13,218 nt of DNA from Planctomycetaceae bacterium (GTDB lineage: Bacteria; Planctomycetota; Planctomycetia; Pirellulales; Pirellulaceae). Within the stretch, counting starts at the first letter, position 1, and every line of letters begins with the position of its first letter. Under the pieces are notes generated by a model. The model saw only the letters and a program-made list of their open reading frames with translations. It made no database searches and was not told the DNA's origin. The stretch spans positions 1 to 13,218 of the forward strand of contig SXHS01000279.1 of NCBI GenBank assembly GCA_005773145.1, read 5' to 3'. This document shows positions 4,836-12,292 of this stretch, in pieces. The position numbers were made by a program, and so were the translations under genes.

Positions 4836-5994
4836 TGGGTTCACCGATCTGCCAGTGTTGATCGTCGCGACAAACGGCGCGATACAACGTGTCCCGTTCC
4901 ATTGGTTCCCGACCCGCTTCCTGAATCAGGCGTCGCAGCTGTTCGACCGAAAGGACTTCAGGCGTCGTCGCTCCGGCATCGTGATAGATCAGTTCGTGAC
5001 GGACGGTGCCGTCGATGTCATCGGCGCCATACGCGAGGGCGGCCTGCGCCGTTCCCAGGCCCATCATGATCCAATAGGCCTTGAGGTGCGGGAAATTGTC
5101 CAACATCAGCCGACTGACCGCCATCGTCCGCAGATCCATGACGGCCGAGGGCTTGCTCAGATGCGCCAAGCCGGTATTTTCCGGATGAAAGGCCAAGGGA
5201 ATAAACGTTTGGAACCCACCCGTCGCGTCCTGCAGTTCGCGCAGCCGCAGCAGATGATCGACGCGGTGATAGGCGTTTTCCAAGTGGCCGTAAAGCATGG
5301 TGGCATTGGTCTTGAGTCCCAATTCGTGGGCCGTGCGGTGGATCATGAGCCAGTGCGAGGCGTCGGCCTTGTGTTCGCAAATCTGATCGCGAATCTGGGG
5401 GTGGAAGATCTCAGCGCCCCCACCCGGCATGCTTCCCAAACCGGCATCGATCATCTCCTGCAAGATGTCGCGCACCGACCGCTTCGTGAGAAATTCGAAC
5501 CAATTGATCTCCACGGCCGTCCAGGCCTTCAGGTGTAGCTGCGGATAGGCCTCATGCAGAATCCGGATCAAGTGCACGTACCAGTCATAAGGTTTTTGGT
5601 GGTGTAGGCCACCAACGATGTGCATCTCCGTGCAGCCGTTATCAACCGCTTCCTGGCCGCGGGCCAAAATCTGCTCATCGCTCATCACGTATCCCTTGGG
5701 ATCGCGCAGGTCGGAGCGGAATGCGCAGAACGTGCAACGATAGACACACACGTTGGTCGGGTTGAGGTGCGTGTTGATGTTGTAGTAGGCGTGGTGGCCG
5801 TTCTTGCGCTCCCGTACCAAGTTGGCCAATTCCCCCACGGCACCCAACGGGGTCGTCGGCTCGGACAGGTAGAGCCCGTCGTCCATGGTGAGCCGCTCGC
5901 CGGCGATGACTTTGGCGCGAATCTCATCGAATGGGTGTTGGCCGATAGTCCTGTGGTCCCGACGCGTGCCGTCATCTTGCGTGGTTTGATCCAT
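4819..5994 (-). CDS. mqnE: Aminodeoxyfutalosine synthase MqnE (radical SAM)
   Basis: MqnE joins 3-[(1-carboxyvinyl)oxy]benzoate with S-adenosylmethionine to form 6-amino-6-deoxyfutalosine, the second committed step of futalosine-route menaquinone synthesis. The 391-residue length fits the family. The radical-SAM cluster motif CVYRCTFC gives Cys83, Cys87 and Cys90, embedded in the family signature THLNPTN...CAF. HIVGGLHHQKPYDWYVHLIR and AGLGSMPGGGAEIF favour MqnE over the related MqnC dehypoxanthine futalosine cyclase. One difference is the His-Gln after GGLH, where Pro is usual. It is the last gene of the minus-strand operon, 58 bp after ubiA. The start at 5994 lacks a strong Shine-Dalgarno, and the preceding DNA is A-rich on the coding strand. 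The 3' end overlaps the lipoprotein gene. Confidence 0.95.
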   Translation of the reverse strand: MDQTTQDDGTRRDHRTIGQHPFDEIRAKVIAGERLTMDDGLYLSEPTTPLGAVGELANLVRERKNGHHAYYNINTHLNPTNVCVYRCTFCAFRSDLRDPKGYVMSDEQILARGQEAVDNGCTEMHIVGGLHHQKPYDWYVHLIRILHEAYPQLHLKAWTAVEINWFEFLTKRSVRDILQEMIDAGLGSMPGGGAEIFHPQIRDQICEHKADASHWLMIHRTAHELGLKTNATMLYGHLENAYHRVDHLLRLRELQDATGGFQTFIPLAFHPENTGLAHLSKPSAVMDLRTMAVSRLMLDNFPHLKAYWIMMGLGTAQAALAYGADDIDGTVRHELIYHDAGATTPEVLSVEQLRRLIQEAGREPMERDTLYRAVCRDDQHWQIGEPITAKH

Positions 5995-6052
5995 GGCTCT
6001 ATTTCTTTTACTTTTTTACTCGATGGTTCCGGACTCAGGTCGCTTGTTTGTC

Positions 6053-6970
6053 TTACGTCAATAGGTCCCATGATCCCACAATGAACAGTCCCAGACTGAT
6101 CACGGCATTGACATGAAAAAACGCCGTGTTCACTCGATCCAGGTCGTGTGCTTTGACCAAGGAATGCTCGATCACCAACAGGACGGCAACCGCGGCGATG
6201 GCCAGTCCATAGGGCCAGCCCAGGCCCAATTGAGGGAAACACCACGGAAGGGCTGCCAGAGGCACGATCATCAGTAGGTGGCAGGCGGCGGCCATGCGCA
6301 ACGCCCGCGGCACGCCCCACCGCGCCGGAATGCTGTGCAATTTCGCCTGACGATCGAAGGCAACATCCTGGCAGGCATAGATCATATCAAATCCCGATAC
6401 CCAGCAGAGCACCGCCAGCCCCAATACGAATGCCGGCCCCGCGTCGGCCGGATGCTGCCAGACCACAAGACCTCGGATGGCCAGCCATGCTGCCACGGGG
6501 GCCAACATCAAGGCCGCTCCCAGCCAGACATGCGACAGGGACGTGAATCGTTTTGCATAGCTATAGCCCATCACGAACAACAGCACGGGGACGGAGAGCA
6601 GCAGCGGGAGCCAGTTGGGTAGGAACCATAACGTACTGGCTACAAACAGCGCGGCCGAAGCCGCCATGAATCCGCGCACCTCCCACAGGCTCAGCACGCC
6701 TGTCGGCAAATGCCGCATCCGCGTCCGCGGGTTCGCGGCATCCCAAACTTGATCGGCCAGGCGGTTGAAGGCCATCGCCGCGCTCCGCGCCGAAACCATG
6801 CAGACCAGGATGCCCGCCAAGTCCTGCCAGCGAAAACCGGGGGTGGGACCAGCCGCCACCGGCGCCGTCCAGGCCATCACCGCTCCGAGTAATGCAAAGG
6901 GGAGGGCAAATAGCGTGTGGCTGAAGCGGATCATCTGCAAGAAATGAGTGGTTTTCGCCAGCATCAACAT
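6053..6970 (-). CDS. ubiA: UbiA-family prenyltransferase (menaquinone route, MqnP-like)
   Basis: This 305-residue integral membrane protein has about eight hydrophobic segments and both aspartate-rich motifs of UbiA prenyltransferases: N69-x3-D73-x3-D77 (NRLADQVWD) in the first half and D202-x3-D206 (QDVAFDRQAKLHSIPAR) in the second. These bind the magnesium-diphosphate of the polyprenyl donor. In the futalosine pathway the aromatic acceptor is thought to be a 1,4-dihydroxy-6-naphthoate-type compound rather than 4-hydroxybenzoate; the location with mqnE, ubiX and ubiE supports this menaquinone role. Two starts are possible, the ATG at 6970 or the third codon Met at 6964; GGAG lies about 10 bp before the first. 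It is 19 bp downstream of ubiX and surely cotranscribed with it. Confidence 0.93.
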   Translation of the reverse strand: MLMLAKTTHFLQMIRFSHTLFALPFALLGAVMAWTAPVAAGPTPGFRWQDLAGILVCMVSARSAAMAFNRLADQVWDAANPRTRMRHLPTGVLSLWEVRGFMAASAALFVASTLWFLPNWLPLLLSVPVLLFVMGYSYAKRFTSLSHVWLGAALMLAPVAAWLAIRGLVVWQHPADAGPAFVLGLAVLCWVSGFDMIYACQDVAFDRQAKLHSIPARWGVPRALRMAAACHLLMIVPLAALPWCFPQLGLGWPYGLAIAAVAVLLVIEHSLVKAHDLDRVNTAFFHVNAVISLGLFIVGSWDLLT

Positions 6971-6989
6971 CCACGCGGTCTCCGTCCAA

Positions 6990-7682
6990 CTAGGGGCTGC
7001 CCCAGCGACGCATCAATGCGTGCGGAATGCGCAATTGATCCAGGATGCGGGCCACAATGAAATCCACCAAGTCATGCGTCGAACGGACGCCATGGTACCA
7101 GCCCGGCATGGCCGGCAGGATCGTGGCGCCCAATTCGCAACCGCGACGCATGTTGTCCAACTGGATCAAAGACAATGGGGTCTCGCGCGGCACCAGGATC
7201 AGCGGTCGTCGCTCCTTAAGATGCACGTGGGCGGCTCGCTGAATCAGGTTTTCACTCCGCCCCGTGGCCACCGCGCTCATCGTATCCCCCGAGCAAGGAC
7301 AAATCACCATGCCTTGCGTCAGATAGGACCCGCTGGCAATGGGGGAAAAAAAATCCGCATGATGATGGTAATGGATCTCCCCCACGGGGCGTGCCCCAAC
7401 GGGCAACACACTGCTGTCTTCGCTGGAAACGCCCGCCAGTTCCCGCGTCTTCTCCAGCCCCACGTCGGATGCGGTCTTGTCCGCATCCAACATCAACGCC
7501 GACAAATGGAAATCCTCCAGATCCACGTGCACATCGAGCTCCTGCCGCAATACCAGTTGGCCGGATGGGCTGATGCTCAGGTGCACGTCGTGCCCAGTGT
7601 GACGAAGGACTTCCAACAGCCGCACGGCATAAATAACGCCGCTAGCGCCCGTGATGCAAACAACGACCGGTTGTGTCGGCAT
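6990..7682 (-). CDS. ubiX: Flavin prenyltransferase UbiX (enlarged)
   Basis: UbiX prenylates FMN to make the cofactor used by UbiD-type decarboxylases. Motifs are the N-terminal flavin site CITGASGVIYAVRLL, then ICPCSGDTMSAVATGRSENLIQRAAHVHLKERRPL and VPRETPLSLIQLDNM, all close to the classic family. The start at 7682 (MPTQPVVV) puts GASG at residues 12-15; a longer frame from a GTG at 7730 adds 16 residues without family character. At 230 residues it exceeds the usual 185-200, owing to an insertion at about 55-105 containing a long acidic stretch. In futalosine-type menaquinone synthesis the partner is a UbiD-like decarboxylase, which is not in this window. It lies 88 bp after ubiE and just before ubiA. 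Confidence 0.93.
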   Translation of the reverse strand: MPTQPVVVCITGASGVIYAVRLLEVLRHTGHDVHLSISPSGQLVLRQELDVHVDLEDFHLSALMLDADKTASDVGLEKTRELAGVSSEDSSVLPVGARPVGEIHYHHHADFFSPIASGSYLTQGMVICPCSGDTMSAVATGRSENLIQRAAHVHLKERRPLILVPRETPLSLIQLDNMRRGCELGATILPAMPGWYHGVRSTHDLVDFIVARILDQLRIPHALMRRWGSP

Positions 7683-7770
7683 GTGGTCGACTACCCCTCT
7701 CGCGTGCCAGGTACTTGGATCCTCAGGCACTTGGAATCGCTGCCTTTAATCCACGGGGCTCGCCCTGCGA

Positions 7771-8493
7771 TCACCCTTGCTTGACGCCAACGTACAGAGT
7801 GGCGATGCCCCCAGTCAGGCTATGGTATTTTACGCTGTTAAGGCCCGCCATGACCATGCGGTCGGCCAGCGCCTGTCCCATCGGAAATTGGCCCACACTG
7901 GCCGGCAGGTAATCATAGGCCTGTTGCTCGTTTCGCGACAGCCATTGTCCCAAACGGGGCAACACATTTCGAAAGTACCAGCCATAGAGCGACCTCCAGG
8001 GCTCCCATGCCGGCAACGAGAACTCCAATACGGCGACCCGTCCCCCCGGTCGGCAGACACGCACCATTTCACGCAAACCGCGGTCCGTGTCGGCCACATT
8101 GCGGAGCCCGAAGGCAACCGTGACAATTTGGAATCGGTTCTCCGGAAACGGGAGCTGTTGGGTATCAGCCTGTACGAAGGAAATCTCCTCTCCGAAGCCC
8201 CAGCGAGCGGCTTTTTCACGCCCCTTTTCCAACATAGGATCGCAGAAATCGGTCGCGACAATCGGCACCTGGCCCCGAGTGGCCCGTCGGTAGGCCAAGG
8301 CCAAATCCCCCGTCCCCGTGCAGACGTCCAAAATCGGCTCGTGGCCCTGTGGCGGTACGAGACGCAGGCAACGCCATCGCCAATATCGATCGATGTTCAT
8401 CGACAACAGATGATTCATGCGATCGTAGCGGTCGGCGATCTGCCCGAACATCTGCTGCACGCGTTCGCCGGACTTGTCGACGGGATTGCTCAT
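7771..8493 (-). CDS. ubiE: Demethylmenaquinone methyltransferase UbiE/MenG
   Basis: This SAM-dependent class I methyltransferase of 240 residues carries out the last step of menaquinone synthesis, C-methylation of demethylmenaquinone. Family signatures are clear: FGQIADRYDRMNHLLSM near residues 16-32, motif I LDVCTGTGDLAL near 55, ADTQQLPFPENRFQIVTVAFGLRNV near 108-132, and the late LTGGIATLYVG block near the C-terminus. The start at 8493 gives the usual N-terminus with few extra residues. Since the window shows futalosine-route genes and nothing specific for ubiquinone, the menaquinone activity is the likely one. It is the first gene of the ubiE-ubiX-ubiA-mqnE operon; the promoter must lie in the 171-bp divergent gap before the amidohydrolase, where a TATGAT hexamer exists on this strand without a good -35. 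Confidence 0.95.
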   Translation of the reverse strand: MSNPVDKSGERVQQMFGQIADRYDRMNHLLSMNIDRYWRWRCLRLVPPQGHEPILDVCTGTGDLALAYRRATRGQVPIVATDFCDPMLEKGREKAARWGFGEEISFVQADTQQLPFPENRFQIVTVAFGLRNVADTDRGLREMVRVCRPGGRVAVLEFSLPAWEPWRSLYGWYFRNVLPRLGQWLSRNEQQAYDYLPASVGQFPMGQALADRMVMAGLNSVKYHSLTGGIATLYVGVKQG

Positions 8494-8664
8494 CGGACGG
8501 GTCGATACTCACGCCTGCTGGAATTCGGTGCGATCAGCACACCCCTACCATCATCATAGATCATCGGCGGAGTGGGGCCCATCCCTCAACGGGGGTGGTC
8601 CGCATGGTGAGCAGGCGTTACATTTCAGACTTGATTTGAAGCACATTTCTGGGGCGAGCATGGC

Positions 8665-9738
8665 ATGGGCAACACGGAGCAGGCAAGTCGAGGACGAACC
8701 TTCTCGTTGCGGGATTACGCGGATTCCTCACACCCAGGGCCTGCGGACCCATCGGTCAAGATTCCGACGGGCTTGATTGATTGCCAGAGTCATCTGTTTT
8801 GTCCGGATCTGGTGGCCCGGATGGAGCAACGGAGCGAGGATCCACGGGTCTACACCCGGGATGGCATCCGCTGGTTGCAGATGGGGGATTGGATGCGCAA
8901 AATCCTCCCGCACTACACGAGGATTGAGCGCAAGTTGGCGACGATGGATGCCCATCACATCGCCCAAACCGCGCTGAGTATCAACGATCCCGGTCCCGAA
9001 TGGTTTGGCGCCGAAGGACCGGCCGTGGCCCGCGTGGCCAACGACTACGTGGCCGATGTGGTCCGACAATATCCCACACGCTTCTTCGGCATTTGCGTGC
9101 TCCCCTGGCAGGACGTGACAGCCGCAACACAGGAGTTGAATCGCTGTGCGCACGAGCTGGGTATGAAGGGCTTGCTGCTCTATTCGAACCTCGCCGGCCG
9201 CTTTCCCGATGAGGCCGAATTCCGCCCAGTGCTGGCTCGCGCTGCCGAGTTGGCGATGCCCGTGTTGCTCCACCCCGCCATGCCCGTGACGACGAAAGTG
9301 GTAAGAGACTATGAAATGACCAGCTCCTTGGGCAACATGTTCGAAAATACGATTGCCCTGACGCGAATCGTCATGTCAGGCATGTTGGACGAATTGCCCG
9401 ATCTCAAACTCGTCTGCCCGCATCTCGGGGGAACGCTCCCCTATATGGTGGGCCGCATCGACCATCAGGTCCTCGTGCTCAAACGGGGGCCGAGAACCTT
9501 GCAGCGAGCGCCGAGCGAATATCTGAAGCAGATTTGGTATGACATTATCTCCCCGTTGCCGTTGGCCATGAAGTTCATGTTGGAGTTCGTGGGGCCCGAT
9601 CGGTTGCTGTATGCCAGCGATCACCCCTGGGTCGAACCCGACGTCATTCGGGACGCCTTCCTATCACTGGATGTGCCTCACGATCAGCAGACCAAGATCT
9701 TCAGCGGCAATGCGCTGCGGCTCTTCAACCTTTCCTAA
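8665..9738 (+). CDS. TIM-barrel amidohydrolase (amidohydrolase-2 / ACMSD-like)
   Basis: The 357-residue protein has the landmarks of amidohydrolase-2 enzymes, a group that includes metal-dependent decarboxylases and hydrolases. Strand 1 reads LIDCQSHL: the first residue of the usual HxH pair is Gln41, while His43 is kept. Later come LLHPAMP (His203), CPHLGGTLPYMVGRID (His253) and YASDHPW (Asp319), the other metal and catalytic positions. The segment RFFGICVLPWQDVTAAT...LNRCAHELGMKGLLLYSNL is also typical. The substrate is unknown. Two overlapping ATGs exist at 8660 and 8665; only the second is in frame, and the ribosome site is weak (GGGG at 8651-8654). The first 33 residues have no family match and could be an over-long start. 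It is transcribed away from ubiE and leads into the glycyl-tRNA synthetase gene. Confidence 0.87.
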   Translation: MGNTEQASRGRTFSLRDYADSSHPGPADPSVKIPTGLIDCQSHLFCPDLVARMEQRSEDPRVYTRDGIRWLQMGDWMRKILPHYTRIERKLATMDAHHIAQTALSINDPGPEWFGAEGPAVARVANDYVADVVRQYPTRFFGICVLPWQDVTAATQELNRCAHELGMKGLLLYSNLAGRFPDEAEFRPVLARAAELAMPVLLHPAMPVTTKVVRDYEMTSSLGNMFENTIALTRIVMSGMLDELPDLKLVCPHLGGTLPYMVGRIDHQVLVLKRGPRTLQRAPSEYLKQIWYDIISPLPLAMKFMLEFVGPDRLLYASDHPWVEPDVIRDAFLSLDVPHDQQTKIFSGNALRLFNLS

Positions 9739-9780
9739 ACGACACCGTATTTCATTTCATTTTCTAAAACGGCACAGTAT
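9735..9780 (+). repeat. Short imperfect direct repeat between amidohydrolase and glycyl-tRNA synthetase genes
   Basis: CTAAACGACACCGTAT (9735-9750) is echoed by CTAAAACGGCACAGTAT (9764-9780), separated by a T-rich stretch. The first copy contains the stop codon of the amidohydrolase. It looks like a local duplication at the gene end; no function is evident. Confidence 0.35.
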
Positions 9781-9812
9781 CGATCTCGTGTCAATCACAA
9801 GAAAGCTCAGCC

Positions 9813-11429
9813 ATGGACATGGACAAACTCGTCGCCCTCTGTCGGCGGCGTGGGTATCTTTTTCAGTCGAGTGAAATCTATGGCGGCCTGAGTGGCTTCT
9901 GGGACTACGGACCGTTGGGGGTCGAGCTCAAACGCAATATCAAAGACGCCTGGTGGCGCGACATGGTCACTGCCCACGATGACTTGTCGGCTCCGGACGG
10001 GGCGGCCAGCACCTACGAAATGGTCGGCCTGGACTGTTCCATCGTCATGCATCCCCAGGTCTGGAAATGCTCCGGCCACTACGATCTGTTCCATGACTTC
10101 ATGGTCGATTGCCGCAGCTCCAAAAAACGCTACCGACACGATCAAGTGCAGGGCCGCTGGCTGCAAGCCAAAGGGGAACGGGCCTTCGTGACCGTCGAGT
10201 CCAGCAGTGATGAGGTCGAGCAGATCGAACAGCGGGCCTTGAAGTTCTTGAATCTGCGCGGCAAGGACAAAGATCAACTGCAATGGGACGGTGAGGTGAC
10301 GTCCCTGACCACGGTGAGCGATTTTACGCGCGTGCTCGCCCCGGATGCGAAGGAACTTGGCACACTCACCGCGCCGCGAGAATTCAATCTGATGTTCAAG
10401 ACGACGGTTGGCGCGCTCGGCGGCGCGGAAGACGCGGCCTTCCTGCGACCAGAGACCGCCCAAGGCATCTTCGTGAACTTCAAGAATGTACTCGATAGCA
10501 CTCGCGTGCGCGTCCCCTTCGGCATCGCCCAGATGGGCAAAAGTTTCCGTAACGAAATCACGCCGAGAAATTTTACGTTTCGCTCACGCGAATTCGAACA
10601 AATGGAAATTGAATTCTTTTGCCATCCCGACACGTCGTCACAGTGGTATCGCTACTGGCGAGATCGACGACTGCGCTGGTATGTCGAGTTGGGATTGGCT
10701 GGCGAAAGACTCCGTTTACGCGAGCATGAGGCCAGTGAATTAAGTCATTACTCCACGGGTACCGCCGACATTGAGTACGCCTTTCCCTTCTTGCCAACCG
10801 GGCAGTTCGGCGAATTGGAAGGGATTTCTCATCGTGGCGATTTTGATTTACGCAGCCACATGGAAGGTAAGTTGGACGAAAAATCGCGTCCCTTACAGCT
10901 GGAATTGGGACCAGATGGTAAACCCAAATGGCGAGGCAGCGGCCGGGATCTGACATATCGCGATGAATTGACCAATGAACGCTACACACCGCACGTTATT
11001 GAACCGTCGGCCGGAGCCGATCGCGCGGCTTTGGCCTTCTTGTGCGAGGCCTACAGCGAGGATCAGGCGCCGGACGAGCAGGGAGCCATGCAGTTACGCG
11101 TGGTCCTGAAACTTCATCCGCGGTTGGCACCGATCAAGGCGGCCGTCTTTCCCTTGGTGAAAAAGGACGGCATGCCCGAAGTTGCTCAGGATATCTATCG
11201 CCAATTGAAACGCCAGATGCCGGCATTCTACGACGAAAAAGGGGCCATCGGCCGCCGCTATCGTCGCCAAGATGAGGCCGGTACTCCCTACTGCATCACG
11301 GTTGATGGCCAATCCTTGCAAGATCGCACCGTGACCATTCGCGATCGCGATTCGCTGGAACAATGGCGAGTTAAAATCGACGATTGCGTATCCGAGATTG
11401 CCTCCCGCGTCAGCGGCGGTGCCCGATGA
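9813..11429 (+). CDS. glyQS: Glycyl-tRNA synthetase, single-chain (alpha2, eukaryote/archaeal-like) type
   Basis: This class II aminoacyl-tRNA synthetase of 538 residues charges tRNA-Gly. It is the homodimeric type, unrelated in layout to the alpha2beta2 GlyQ/GlyS of many bacteria. The N-terminus carries the motif-1 region (RRRGYLFQSSEIYGGLSGFWDYGPLG), followed by RPETAQGIFVNF, motif 2 (FRNEITPRNFTFRSREFEQME, about 245-265) and motif 3 (VIEPSAGADRAALAFL, about 395-410). The anticodon-binding domain starts near 432 (LHPRLAPIKAAVFPL) and ends with GTPYCITVDGQSL and TVTIRDRDSLEQWRV. All catalytic blocks look intact. The start at 9813 (MDMDK) fits; there is a purine-rich AAGAAAG about 10 bp upstream. 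Its last bases overlap the next gene as ATGA, so the two are translationally coupled. Confidence 0.97.
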   Translation: MDMDKLVALCRRRGYLFQSSEIYGGLSGFWDYGPLGVELKRNIKDAWWRDMVTAHDDLSAPDGAASTYEMVGLDCSIVMHPQVWKCSGHYDLFHDFMVDCRSSKKRYRHDQVQGRWLQAKGERAFVTVESSSDEVEQIEQRALKFLNLRGKDKDQLQWDGEVTSLTTVSDFTRVLAPDAKELGTLTAPREFNLMFKTTVGALGGAEDAAFLRPETAQGIFVNFKNVLDSTRVRVPFGIAQMGKSFRNEITPRNFTFRSREFEQMEIEFFCHPDTSSQWYRYWRDRRLRWYVELGLAGERLRLREHEASELSHYSTGTADIEYAFPFLPTGQFGELEGISHRGDFDLRSHMEGKLDEKSRPLQLELGPDGKPKWRGSGRDLTYRDELTNERYTPHVIEPSAGADRAALAFLCEAYSEDQAPDEQGAMQLRVVLKLHPRLAPIKAAVFPLVKKDGMPEVAQDIYRQLKRQMPAFYDEKGAIGRRYRRQDEAGTPYCITVDGQSLQDRTVTIRDRDSLEQWRVKIDDCVSEIASRVSGGAR

Positions 11430-12250
11430 TCCCCGCGATCAGCCAGGTCTGTTCGCTGGCCTCCTCGTTTCCCGAGGACATCGAGGACTATTCAGCGGGG
11501 CATTGCTCGGCCGTCGAGTTGTGGCTGACCAAAGTCGAAACCTACTTGCAGCACCACGAGTTGGCCGAGTTGCGGGACGTGTTCCACCGTCACCAGATGC
11601 AGACTCCGGCCGCCAGTTACCAAGGCGGGCTATTTTCCCCGGACGACGCAGCCCGCGCTGAGGCCTGGCGCCTCTTTCAATCACGGCTGAATCTCTGCCA
11701 AGAATTGAATGTGCCCGTTCTCATTGTGGCCGCCGATGGGCCCGCGCCGCGGCATGCGGATGACATTCTGCAACTCAATCTGTGGTTGTCGCAGGCCGCG
11801 GAAGTTGCAGCACAAAAAAACGTCCGACTGGCACTGGAGTTTCAAGGCCGCGCGCCTTTCTGTAATAACTTGGCCACGGCCGCGGCGATCGTCGAGGAAG
11901 TTGACCATCCCTCCTTGGGGATATGTCTGGATCTGTATCAATTCTATGTTGGGCCCAGTAAGTTTGAAGATCTGAAGGGATTGCGACCCGAACGGCTCCT
12001 TCACGTGCAGCTGAGCGACATGACCGGCGTGCCGCGCGAGTTGGCCACCGATGCCGACCGCATTTTGCCAGGGGAGGGAGATATGGCGGTGGCCCCGTTG
12101 GTCGATTACTTACGCGCCATCGACTATCGGGGTTGCGTCTCGGTGGAAATTCTCAATCCACGCATCTGGCAAATTCCGCCTCGACAGTTTGGCGAGATCG
12201 CCATCACCGCGCTGCGCCGCGTCTTGGGTCAGGCGAGCATGGACGCCTAG
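11426..12250 (+). CDS. Sugar phosphate isomerase/epimerase-like TIM-barrel protein
   Basis: The 274-residue protein belongs to the xylose isomerase-like / AP endonuclease 2 TIM-barrel superfamily. Visible metal-site positions are Glu138 (LALEFQG), Asp169 (GICLDLYQF), His193 and Asp198 (LLHVQLSDM) and Glu241 (VSVEIL). RILPGEGDMAVAPLVDYL is also a family hallmark. The usual His after the Asp (LDxxHF) is Gln172 here. The natural substrate cannot be told from sequence. I chose the ATG at 11426, which overlaps the stop of the glycyl-tRNA synthetase gene as ATGA; a longer frame from 11384 lies within that gene and adds no family residues. The coupling suggests coordinated expression with the synthetase, though a functional link is not obvious. 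It is convergent with the zinc-ribbon gene. Confidence 0.86.
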   Translation: MIPAISQVCSLASSFPEDIEDYSAGHCSAVELWLTKVETYLQHHELAELRDVFHRHQMQTPAASYQGGLFSPDDAARAEAWRLFQSRLNLCQELNVPVLIVAADGPAPRHADDILQLNLWLSQAAEVAAQKNVRLALEFQGRAPFCNNLATAAAIVEEVDHPSLGICLDLYQFYVGPSKFEDLKGLRPERLLHVQLSDMTGVPRELATDADRILPGEGDMAVAPLVDYLRAIDYRGCVSVEILNPRIWQIPPRQFGEIAITALRRVLGQASMDA

Positions 12251-12292
12251 TGGCATAGGCTTCCAGCCTGTGGAATCTCGGTCCTAGCCGAG
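12251..12292. terminator. Two small hairpins between convergent genes; first resembles a planctomycete intergenic repeat
   Basis: AGGCT-TCC-AGCCT at 12257-12269 forms a 5-bp stem. The surrounding TGGCATAGGCTTCCAGCCTG (12251-12270) is one arm of a repeat that I recall from planctomycete genomes, where longer copies carry an inverted second arm. The second hairpin, CTCGG/CCGAG at 12277-12292, overlaps the end of the zinc-ribbon gene. The convergent position suits termination, but no T tract follows. The repeat identity is from memory. Confidence 0.45.

Noticed and set aside
4756..5538. 260-codon plus-strand open frame
   Set aside because: It lies opposite mqnE, whose radical-SAM motifs are unmistakable; high GC keeps the opposite strand open.
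6948..7784. 278-codon plus-strand open frame
   Set aside because: Antisense shadow of ubiX with no motif and an unusual His/Gln-rich composition.
7777..8559. 260-codon plus-strand open frame
   Set aside because: Antisense shadow of ubiE.
8494..8664. TATGAT hexamer as a -10 box for ubiE
   Set aside because: No matching -35 at suitable spacing, so I could not support a promoter call.
9807..10463. 218-codon minus-strand frame
   Set aside because: Opposite the glycyl-tRNA synthetase catalytic core, which is fully conserved.
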